DNA from: Limnomonas spitsbergensis
Lineage: Eukaryota > Chlorophyta > Chlorophyceae > Chlamydomonadales
Assembly (NCBI GenBank): GCA_037349105.1
Contig: JAYJMM010000016.1
Span: 434,001-498,000, forward strand
DNA: 64,000 nt
Reading direction: 5' to 3'
Part shown: positions 26,684-38,600 of the stretch, piece by piece
Layout: each line of letters opens with the position of its first letter
Position numbering within the stretch: position 1 is the first letter of the stretch
Position numbers and translations under genes: made by a program
Notes under the pieces: model-generated
Databases searched by the model: none
What the model saw: only the letters and a program-made list of their open reading frames with translations
What the model was told of the DNA's origin: nothing

Positions 26684-29600
26684 CTGAGTATCGTGACAAC
26701 ACAACATCCCATGATTAAATCAGGGGCTGATTTAATTGACGATGAAACGAAATTGCGATGAAATGTTTGATGAAATGAGGGGCGGATGAAATGAACCACT
26801 TCCCAAGCCCGGAAATAGGGAACTCATCAGAGCACTGAAATGCACATGTCGTTTTTATGAGGGCTCTTTTTCAGGGGACGAAATACGATCCTAACATGAA
26901 AAAACGACCCTCAAAAAACCTGAAAACAAGAAAGCCTAAAATCTAATGAAAACCACCCTGAGAAAACCCGTCACCCTAAAATGGATCATGTCATGCTTCC
27001 ACCAAACCGGCCACTCAATCTCGATCTCCGTTATAAAGGCCAGCCTTTGCAGCCTAATTAAACAAAACATTCAGGCTGTGAGGACAAGCAGGCAGTGAGT
27101 ATCTGCAGAACTTGATAACATATGGTCCACATGCGCTGTTCGCCCAGAAGGAAAGAGTAACTCTCCTTCCCTTCACCCACCCACCCACCTGCATCAGCTG
27201 CCCCCCTCCCTTCACCCACCCACCCACATGTATCAGCTGCCCCCCCCCCCTTCACCCACCCACCCACCTGCATCAGCTGCCCCCCCCTTCACCCACCCAC
27301 CCACCTGCATCAGCTGCCCCCCTCCCTTCACCCACCCACCCACCTGCATCAGCTGCCCCCCCCCTCTTCAACCACCCACCTGCATCAGCTGCCCCCCCCC
27401 TTCACCCACCCACCCACCTGCATCAGCTGCCCCCCCCCCTTCACCCACCCACCCACATGTATCAGCTGCCCCCCCCCCTTCACCCACCCACCCACCTGCA
27501 TCAGCTGCCCCCCCCCTTCACCCACCCACCCACCTGCATCAGCTGCCCCCCCCTTCACCCACCCAACCACCTGCATCAGCTGCCCCCCCCCCCCCCTTCA
27601 CCCACCCACCCACCTGCATCAGCTGCCCCCCCCTTCACCCATCCACCCACCTGCATCAGCTGCCCCCCTCCCTTCACCCACCCACCCACCTGCATCAGCT
27701 GCCCCCCTCCCTTCACCCACCCACCCACCTGCATCAGCTGCCCCCCCCCCCTTCACCCACCCACCCACCTGCATCAGCTGCCCCCCCCCTTCACCCACCC
27801 ACCCACCTGCATCAGCTGCCCCCCTCCCTTCACCCACCCACCCACCTGCATCAGCTTCCCCCCCCCCCCCCTTCACCCACCCACCTGCATCAGCTGCCCC
27901 CCCCCCCCCTTCACCCACCCACCCACCTGCATCAGCTGCCCCCCCCCCTTCACCCACCCACCCACATGTATCAGCTGCCACCCCCTTCACCCACCCACCC
28001 ACCTGCATCAGCTGCCCCCCCCCCCCCCCCTTCACCCACCAACCCACCTGCATCAGCTGCCCCCCCCCCCCCCTTCACCCACCCACCTGTATCAGCTGCC
28101 CCCCCCCTTCACCCACCCACCCACCTGCATCAGCTGCCCCCCCCCCCCCCTTCACCCACCCACCTGCATCAGCTGCCCCCCCCTTCACCCACCCACCTGC
28201 ATCAGCTGCCCCCCCCCTTCACCCACCCACCCACATGTATCAGCTGCCCCCCCCCCCTTCACCCACCCACCCACCTGCATCAGCTGCCCCCCCCCCCCCC
28301 CTTCACCCACCCACCTGCATCAGCTGCCCCCCCCCCTTCACCCACCCAACCACCTGCATCAGCTGCCCCCCCCTTCACCCACCCAACCACCTGCATCAGC
28401 TGCCCCCCCCCTTCACCCACCCACCCACATGTATCAGCTGCCCCCCCCCCCCCCCTTCACCCACCCACCCACCTGCATCAGCTGCCCCCCCCCTTCACCC
28501 ACCCACCTGCATCAGCTGCCCCCCCCCCCCTTCACCCACCCACCCACCTCTATCAGCTGCCCCCCCCCCTTCACCCACCCACCCACATGTATCAGCTGCC
28601 CCCCCCCTTCACCCACCCACCCACCTGCATCAGCTGCCCCCCCCCTTCACCCACCCACCCACCTGCATCAGCTGCCCCCCCCCCCCCCCCCCTTCACCCA
28701 CCCACCTGCATCAGCTGCCCCCCCCCCTTCACCCACCCAACCACCTGCATCAGCTGCCCCCCCTTCACCCACCCAACCACCTGCATCAGCTGCCCCCCCC
28801 CCTTCACCCACCCACCCACCTGCATCAGCTGCCCTCCCCTCCCTTCACCCACCCACCCACCTGCATCAGCTGCCCCCCCCCTTCACCCACCCACCCACCT
28901 GCATCAGCTGCCCCCCCCCCTTCACCCACCCACCTGCATCAGCTGCCCCCCCCCTTCACCCACCCAACCACCTGCATCAGCTGCCCCCCCCTTCACCCAC
29001 CCACCCACCTGCATCAGCTGCCCTCCCCCCCCTTCACCCACCCACCCACATGTATCAGCTGCCCCCCCCCTTCACCCACCCACCCACCTGCATCAGCTGC
29101 CCTCCCCCCCCCCTTCACCCACCCACCCACCTGCATCAGCTGCCCCCCCCCTTCACCCACCCACCCACCTGCATCAGCTGCCCCCCCCCCCTTCACCCAC
29201 CCACCTGCATCAGCTGCCCCCCCCTTCACCCACCCAACCACCTGCATCAGCTGCCCCCCCCTTCACCCACCCACCCACCTGCATCAGCTGCCCCCCCCCC
29301 CCTTCACCCACCCACCCACATGTATCAGCTGCCCTCCCCCCTTCACCCACCCACCCACCTGCATCAGCTGCCCTCCCCCCTTCACCCACCCACCCACATG
29401 TATCAGCTGCCCCCCCCCCCCCCCCCTTCACCCACCCACCCACCTGCATCAGCTGCCCCCCCCCTTCACCCACCCACCCACCTGCATCAGCTGCCCTCCC
29501 CCCTTCACCCACCCACCCACATGTATCAGCTGCCCCCCCCCTTCACCCACCCACCCACCTGCATCAGCTGCCCCCCCCCTTCACCCACCCACCCACCTGC

Positions 29601-32600
29601 ATCAGCTGCCCCCCCCCCCCCCCTTTCACCCACCAACCCACCTGCATCAGCTGCCCCCCCCCTTCACCCACCCACCTGCATCAGCTGCCCCCCCCCTTCA
29701 CCCACCCACCCACCTCTATCAGCTGCCCCCCCCCCCCCCCCTTCACCCACCCACCCACCTGCATCAGCTGCCCCCCCCCCCCCCCCCCTTCACCCACCCA
29801 CCTGCATCAGCTGCCCCCCCCCCTTCACCCACCCAACCACCTGCATCAGCTGCCCCCCCCCTTCACCCACCCAACCACCTGCATCAGCTGCCCCCCCCCT
29901 TCACCCACCCACCCACATGTATCAGCTGCCCCCCCCCCCCCCCCTTCACCCACCCACCCACCTGCATCAGCTGCCCCCCCCCCCCCCTTCACCCACCCAC
30001 CTGCATCAGCTGCCCCCCCCCCCTTCACCCACCCACCCACCTCTATCAGCTGCCCCCCCCCCTTCACCCACCCACCCACATGTATCAGCTGCCCCCCCCC
30101 TTCACCCACCCACCCACCTGCATCAGCTGCCCCCCCCCCCTTCACCCACCCACCCACCTGCATCAGCTGCCCCCCCCCCCCCCCCCTTCACCCACCCACC
30201 TGCATCAGCTGCCCCCCCCCTTCACCCACCCAACCACCTGCATCAGCTGCCCCCCCTTCACCCACCCAACCACCTGCATCAGCTGCCCCCCCCCTTCACC
30301 CACCCACCCACCTGCATCAGCTGCCCTCCCCCCCCTTCACCCACCCACCCACCTGCATCAGCTGCCCCCCCCCCTTCACCCACCCACCCACCTGCATCAG
30401 CTGCCCCCCCCCCCCCCCCCCCTTCACCCACCCACCTGCATCAGCTGCCCCCCCCCCTTCACCCACCCAACCACCTGCATCAGCTGCCCCCCCCCCTTCA
30501 CCCACCCACCCACCTGCATCAGCTGCCCCCCCTTCACCCACCCACCCACATGTATCAGCTGCCCTCCCCCCTTCACCCACCCACCCACCTGCATCAGCTG
30601 CCCTCCCCCCCCCTTCACCCACCCACCCACCTGCATCAGCTGCCCCCCCCCTTCACCCACCCACCCACCTGCATCAGCTGCCCCCCCCCTTCACCCACCC
30701 ACCTGCATCAGCTGCCCCCCCCTTCACCCACCCAACCACCTGCATCAGCTGCCCCCCCCTTCACCCACCCACCCACCTGCATCAGCTGCCCCCCCCCCCC
30801 CTTCACCCACCCACCCACATGTATCAGCTGCCCTCCCCCCTTCACCCACCCACCCACCTGCATCAGCTGCCCTCCCCCCTTCACCCACCCACCCACATGT
30901 ATCAGCTGCCCCCCCCCCCCCTTCACCCACCCACCCACCTGCATCAGCTGCCCCCCCCCTTCACCCACCCACCCACCTGCATCAGCTGCCCTCCCCCCTT
31001 CACCCACCCACCCACATGTATCAGCTGCCCCCCCCCCTTCACCCACCCACCCACCTGCATCAGCTGCCCCCCCCCCTTCACCCACCCACCCACCTGCATC
31101 AGCTGCCCCCCCCCCCCCCCCCCTTCACCCACCCACCCACCTGCATCAGCTGCCCCCCCCCTTCACCCACCCACCCACCTGCATCAGCTGCCCCCCCCCC
31201 CCCCCCTTCACCCACCCACCTGCATCAGCTGCCCCCCCCCTTCACCCACCCACCCACCTGCATCAGCTGCCCTCCCCCCTTCACCCACCCACCCACATGT
31301 ATCAGCTGCCCTCCCCCCTTCACCCACCCACCCACCTGCATCAGCTGCCCTCCCCCCCCTTCACCCACCCACTCACCTGCATCAGCTGCCCCCCCCCCTT
31401 CACCCACCCACCCACCTGCATCAGCTGCCCCCTCCCCTACCCCCCCCCTAAATGGCTGAGGTCTCGGCTGCCCCCCCCCCCCCTCACCCCACCCACCCAC
31501 CTGCATCCCCGACATGGCTTCTTGCAAGTTCTCCAGAGCGGCATCTGCATCGCGCCGCTGGCCTGCCTCAATGAGCACCTGGGAAGAAGAAGCGCATTGC
31601 GCGTGGAGGAGGGAAGATTGAAAAACATAAACTAAATGAATAAGCTCTAAAGAGGTGGGTGAGGAAGCCGCCTAATTAGCCGAAGCATATGATGGAGGGG
31701 GGTAGTGATAGATGATATAAATAAATAAACCTTGAAGTTTGGGTTGAGGAAGCCGCCTCTTCAGGCTAAGCAAGATGATGGAGGGGGAGAGAGAGAAATG
31801 AAATAAATAAACCATATGTTTCGGCTGAGGAAGCCGCCTCATTGGCCGAAGCAAGATGATAGAGGGGGGGAGAAATAGATAAATAAAACGTTACGTGTGG
31901 TCTAAGGAAGCCACTTATTAGGCCGAAGCAAGATGATGGAGGGGGGAGTGAAAAGTAAAACAAATGCACCCTACAAATAAATAAATAAACAAATAAATAC
32001 GCCCTACATACTAATAAATAAACAAATACGCCCTACATACTAATAAATAAACAAATACGCCCTGCAAATGAATAAATAAACAAATACGCCCTACAAATAA
32101 GTAAATAAAGACGCCCTACAAATAAATAAAGAAATAAAGACGCCCTACAAACAAATAGATAAATACGCCCCACAAATATATAAATAAACAAATACGCCGT
32201 ACAAATAAATAAATACGCCCTGCGGTCAAATAAAGAAATAAATACGCCCTACAAACAAATAAATAAACAGACATGCCCTACAAATAAATAAATAAACAGA
32301 TACACCCTACAAATAAATAAAGAAATAAATTCGCCCTACAAATAAATAAATGTACAGATACGCCCTACAAATAAATAAACAAATAAATAAATAAATACGC
32401 CCTACACATAAATAAAGAAATAAATACGCCCTACAAATAAATAAAGAAATAAATACGCCCTACAAATAAATAAAGAAACAGATACGCCCTACAAACATAT
32501 AAATAAATACGCCCTACAAATAAACAAAGAAACAGATACGCCCGGCAAATAAATAAATAAATGCGCCCTACAAATAAATAAAAAATGCGCCCTACAAACA

Positions 32601-35600
32601 AATATGCTACATCAGCGCTCTCTGCCTTCGTTTCTACTCCGAGAGCAGCGCAAATAAAAAGGAGGGAAAGCGATTTAAAATAAACCGGTTATAGGGGTCT
32701 GAAATGATACGTGGCAATATTTATACTAATACACTCTACGCCGGTACGTACTTCTTCCTCTCCTAAAATCCCCGCAAACCTTGGCCCTAACCCCTAAACC
32801 CTATTACCTTGGCCCTAAACCCTAGACCCTATTACCTTGACCCTAAAACCTATCACCTTGGCCCTCCGCCCGTAACTCCATTACCTTGGCCCTCAACCCT
32901 CAACTCCATAACCTTGGCCCTCAACACTCAACTCCATTACCTTTGCCCTACACCCTAAACTCTATTACCTTTGCCCTACACCCTAAACTCTATTACCTTT
33001 GCCCTACACCCTAAACTCTATTACCTTTGCCCTACACCCTAAACTCTATTATCTTGACTCTAAAACCTTAAACCTATTATCTTGGCCCTTAACCCTAAAC
33101 TATATTGACTTGGCCCTGAACCCTTAACCCTATTAACTAGACCCTAAAACCTAAAACCTTAACCCTATTACCTTGGCCCGCAGCCGTGCCAGCTCGTCGC
33201 TCTGCATCATCATGTACTCGTAGTCACCGATGGCCTCCACCTAAACAGTGCAGCGGGCGTGAGGGGAGCAGCGGAGACTCTGTCTTGCACAAAATTGCTT
33301 TTAACAATATTGTTTAAGTGCATCGCGTCAGGATGTCAGCGTTCCTGACGTTCTTGTTGCTGTTAGAAAAGGGCAAAAGGCAAGCCCAGTTGGATTGAGG
33401 GGGGGGGGGGCACATTTGTATTTCTTTACGAAGCGCGTAAAGCGCACGGCACCTGCTTGATTCTTATTTTGCTGTCAGTAGAGGCAAGCAGGTAGGGGCT
33501 GGCGACCAGCAGGACGACCCCCCCTGTTTTGTGGGGATGGGTCTGACCCCCTAGGTGACAGGCCCCATGCAGGACGCAGGGGAGCTGAGAACACTTGCTA
33601 AATTCCAAAGGACTTCGTGAATCACACCAGGCCGGGGTTTCAGCTGAAGTTGCCATTTGCAGAAGAAGGAACTGCCACGAGCAGCATTTGAGTCAGCATT
33701 GGGAAGCAAGCAAGGAAGTTTATAGAGGCGTTGTCGAAAGAAAGGAAGAAAGCGAAGCCCCGTGGGGGCGTGAGAGCAAAGGAAACAGCGCAGCCTCGGC
33801 CGAAGCCACATCTGAGAAAACAGAGTTTATAGAGGCGTTGTACCATTGCTCTGGAGTGCAAAGGTACCATTTGACCGTACCGTATTCCGGTAGGGTACCG
33901 TTTGACCGTACCGTATTCCGGTAGGGTACCGTTTGACCGTACCATATTCCCTTACTGGGTAACCTTGACTTCAGGTGCTCGATCTCACCTTCATGTGCGA
34001 AATCTTGGACTTGAGGTGTTCGATCTCCTTGCTGAACTTCCCGCCGGTCTTCCGCATCGCGCCGCCGGGAGAACCCGCGCCTTTTGGCGAGCCAGACGGA
34101 GGTGCAGTCTTCAACGGGGCGAGAGGACTGGCCACCGGGGATACGGCAGCCGCCTTTGTCTTTGCCGCAGTCACCGTCGCTGCTGCAGCAGCAACAGTCG
34201 CGGCCTCGGCTGCCGCCTTCTTCTGCTCCAGAACCAGCTGCTCCTCTGCCTTGGTCTGGACATTGTAAACCGACATTCAAAATTCGAATTCGAATTGTAT
34301 TTCAGATTCGAATTCAAACACTTTGGGGCTGTATGTGTGGAGCAAGCAGTCGCTCCCCGGCTGAGAGGCACAGTTAGGTGTTCGGCAACGGAGCGGATGC
34401 AGTGTTTATTTCTTTGGCTACAAGTCCACCTTTGACAGGCCCCGCCCCGTGGCCGCCGAGGTTCCGATGAGGATCAAACCTGGACCCTGATCCCTTTAAC
34501 CTGGACCTTGTACCCTGTACCCTGAACCCTATAACCTGGACCTACAGCTTGTGGCCAAGGAAGCATAGGAGGCCGCAAATGGGGCCGCCGGCCAGAGGCA
34601 TGTGTGTAGCTGACACGTAGCTGAGGCATAACAAATAAACAGTGCGCGGTTGTGGCTTCGGCCCAGGCTGCGCTGCTTCCACGACTCTGATTCCACCAAA
34701 GGGACGTAGTTTTCTTTCTTTCTAGGGTAGGTTTTGAATCATGGCAGGCTGCCAACCACTCCAGCGGCCCAGTCGATAGAAAGAGCAGCAGATCATAAGT
34801 CCACGAGCCCTCCCTCTTACACCAGGTCCAGGGTTCAGGGTCCAGGTTACAGGGTTCAGGGTCCAGGTTACAGGCTTCAGGGTCCAGGTTGTAGCGTTCA
34901 GGGTCCAGATTATAAGGTCCAGGGTCCAGGTTATAGGGTTCAGGGTCCATGTTGTAAGGTTCAGGGTCCAGGTTATAAGGTTAGGGTCCAGGTTGTAAGG
35001 TTAGGGTCCAGGTTATAAGGTTCAGGGTCCAGGTTATAAGGTTCAGGGTCCATGTTGTAAGGTTCAGGGTCCAGGTTATAAGGTTAGGGTCCAGGTTATA
35101 AGGTTCATGGTCCAGGTTACAGGCTTCAGGGTCCAGATTATAGGGTTAAGGGTCCAGATTATAGGGTTCAGGGTCCAGGTTATAGGGTTCAGGGTCCAGG
35201 TTACAGGGTTCAGGGTCCAGGTTAAAGGGTTCAGGGTCCAGGTTACAGGGTTCAGGGTCCAGGTTACAGGCTTCATGGTCCAGGTTATAGGGTTCAGGGT
35301 CCAGGTTATAGAGTTCAGGGTCCAGGTTACAGGGTTCAGGGTCCAGGTTATAAGGTTAGGGTCCAGGTTATAATGTTCATGGTCCAGGTTACAGGCTTCA
35401 TGGTCCAGATTATAGGGTTCAGGGTCCAGATTATAGGGTTCAGGGTCCAGGTTATAGGGTTCAGGGTCCAGGTTATAGGGTTCAGGGTCCAGGTTATAGG
35501 GTTCAGGGTCCAGATTATAGGGTTCAGGGTCCAGGTTATAGGGTTCAGGGTCCAGGTTATATGGTTCAGGGTCCAGGTTATAGAGTTCAGGGTCCAGGTT

Positions 35601-38600
35601 ATATGGTTAGGGTCCAGGTTACAGGGTTCAGGGTCCAGGTTATAGGGTTCAGGGTCAGGTTATAGAGTTCAGGGTCCAGGGTCCAGGTTATAGAGTTCAG
35701 GGTCCAGGTTACAAGGTTCATGGTCCAGGTTACAGGCTTCAGGGTCCAGGTTATATGGTTCAGGGTCCAGGTTATAGGGTTCAGGGTCCAGGTTATAGGG
35801 TTCAGGGTCCAGGTTATAAGGTCTAGGGTCCATGTCATAGGGTTAAAATTGCATACAGAGGCAAGCGCACCTGCAGTTCCTCCAGCTGAACCCTCATGGC
35901 TGCCACCTCGGCCTCCTGCTCCTGCCGCCGCTTCTGCTCGATCTGCAGCACCTCCAGTTGCTGCTGTAGGGCTGCCACCTGCCCGGCCTCCTCAGCCTTG
36001 GCTGCCTTGGACGCCTGTGCAGTGGCCAGGGTCAAGACACGCTTCCAGTTTTTCTGAGCGCACTTTTTTACGTATGGTCTGCGTAGGAAGTCCCATTATT
36101 CTGTACCTAATCCTTAGGATCGGTGGCTTTCAGTTTGCCCAAGCGCCCTTTTTCAAACTTTCGATCGCAGGTTTCCCCCCAAATGGCCTGCGTAGGAAGC
36201 CCCCTTGTTCAGGAGCTAGGATCGGTGACTTAGGGATTTCATATTGTACAGGGAGTAACGGCTGCGAAAAGGCCAACTTGTTATTGTGGTCAAAGTCTCA
36301 TTTGCAGCCATCAGCGGTTGGGGCTTACAGCCAGGGTTCAGCTGCTAGTCAGGGTTAGCCAGCCACCAGCCGTGGCGTAGCCAAGGGATGCAGGTTCAGT
36401 GTGACAATCGCAATGTACACCTCCCATCAAAAACATTACAGAGGCAGAACCAAAACTCTATACCCCAATTAGCCTCATCCTTAAGCCTAAACAGCTAAAC
36501 CATTAACCTTAAAAGCCGAACTCTGAACTGCCTATCCCCGATCCACACCTGTATTGCCTGCAGCTCCTCTTTGAGCTGCATCACCTCCATCGCATGCTCC
36601 ACCACCACCTGAAGCTCCCTGCCACGGACACCGCCCTATCAGTATTCCTGCCACGAACACCGCCCTATCAGTATTCCTGCGAGCTTGGCGAGCCCTCGGA
36701 GACACGACACCACCCTGCTAGAATCTTTGTGTCATGGGCATCTGGCGCATCCCTGCCATCCTGCGATCCCCGATCCACACCTGTATTGCCTGCAGCTCCT
36801 CCTTAAGCTGCATCACCTCCGCCGCATGCTCCACCTCCATCTTTGCGATGTGCTCGCGGTACTCGGCGTGCAGCTTCTCCGCCTGCTGCTTGTACTGCTG
36901 CACCATTGCGTCACCGGGGTCGTCGTTGACCTTGGGGTCGTTCTTGATGTTACGCGCGCGTAGGGCAAACCTGTTAGGAGCGTGCAGCGGAGTGGGTGGG
37001 TGAGTGGGGCGGCGGGTGAGGGCGGGGACGGGGTGGGGATGGAAGGGATTGTATTTGACTCTGGGGTCGATCTTGATGTTGCGGGCACGTAGGGCACACC
37101 TGTTGCGAGGGTATGGTCGGGGTTTGCGGGGGGTGGGCAAGGCAAACCTTCTTGGAGGGTTGGCGGGGTGAGTGGGCAGGGGGCTCGGCAAGGCAAACCA
37201 GTTAGGGTTAGGGTGCAGCGGGGAGTGGACAAGGCAAACCCTCTTTGGAGGGTTGGCGGGGTAAGTGAGCAGGGGGGTGGGAAAGGCAAACCTGTTAGGG
37301 TTAGGGTGCAGCGGGGAGTGGGCAAGGTAAACCCTCTTTGGAGGGTTGGCGGGGTAAGTGAGCAGGGGGGTGAGCGAGGCAAACCTGTTAGTAAGGTGCA
37401 GCGGGGTGGGAGGTGGAAAGGGTCGTCGACGTCCTTGGAGTCTTCCTGAAGTCTATATTTGACAACCGATGCTTTCGTTGGACTCAAGCCTGCTAAAACA
37501 ATTGGTCCAAGTGGTCCAATTGGAAACCCTAGGTGGTTTCAAGTGTCAAATTTGTTTGACCGTCACTCACTTGAGCGTGCCTAACGTCTCGTCGCTGTTC
37601 CAGTCGGCGGGACCGAAGTTGGCCACCATCACGGTCTTGCTGTTGCCCCCTAGGGAGTCCTGCGAGAGCGGCAGCAGCAGAGGACAGCAGGGTCAGGCAG
37701 TTGGTGGATCCAACTGGATATGCATGATGTAGATCTCAAAGGATCTATAAGGATCTGGAGATCATCTATATGTCAGATCTAGCAACATCCGTGCGATTGC
37801 AAAGAAGTTGATTTCTTTAAGTGCAGGGCACTCACTGTGGGGTGGCAGGGGAAGACCTGCCAGACGGATAAATTCAAATTCAAAAATTAAACCAATGTTT
37901 CGAATTTAAATTCGACCAGAAATCAAGCTTCCGAAATCAAATTCAAAACCCACCTGCAGCAGCCGCGTGAGCTTTGAATCCCTGTACGGGATGACCGCTG
38001 CAGCCTTGCCCTCCGAGAGAATGGACATCACATTGCCGAGGCTTGACAGAGACTTGTTGATGGCAATGCCCTCCTTCAGGCGATCACCTGGCGGCGGCAC
38101 AGCGCAGTTCAGCTACACTTCAGCTACACTTTAGGCGATCACCTTGCGGCGGCACAGTGTAGCTCAGCTACACTTCAGCAACACTTCAGGCGATCATCTG
38201 GCGGCGACACAGCACAGTGCATATTTTTCTTCGGCGGCTCGACTGCAATTCAGCTACACTTCAGCTACCTCCTGGCGGAGACACAGAACAGTGCTTCTTT
38301 ATGGCCGCACTTCAGCTACGTTTCAGCTACCTCCTAGCCTTCGGCCGGAGGCCCAAAAAGCAGTGTATGCTTTTCGGCAGCTCGGCTGCAGTCCAGAAAC
38401 GCTTCAATTAGCTTTCCGCCGGAGGCCCCATTCGGACCAGCCATGCCGCTGGGTCCGCTGACCGCAGCTGGCTGCAGGCCGGTCAAAAGCTTGGCCTCAA
38501 TTGGGCCGTAGGTTTCTGCAGTGTGACTCGCAGTGGTACCCTGAAGCAGCGTCTGATACTAAACCCTCCTCCCTTAACCCTGACATCCCACCCCCCCAGC

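Noticed and set aside
27112..31635. Proline/histidine-rich protein of about 1,500 residues on the plus strand
   Set aside because: Three overlapping frames give the same peptide words because the DNA is a C-tract minisatellite; the strand opposes the gene that owns the intron.
33735..33823. Introner element (intron-generating transposon)
   Set aside because: The 89-bp element has no GT at its start and sits inside introns or intergenic DNA, not within coding exons.
37406..37487. Additional kinesin exon encoding [17 protein letters not shown]
   Set aside because: Exon 10 joins exon 11 perfectly in phase to give [14 protein letters not shown], leaving no room for it.
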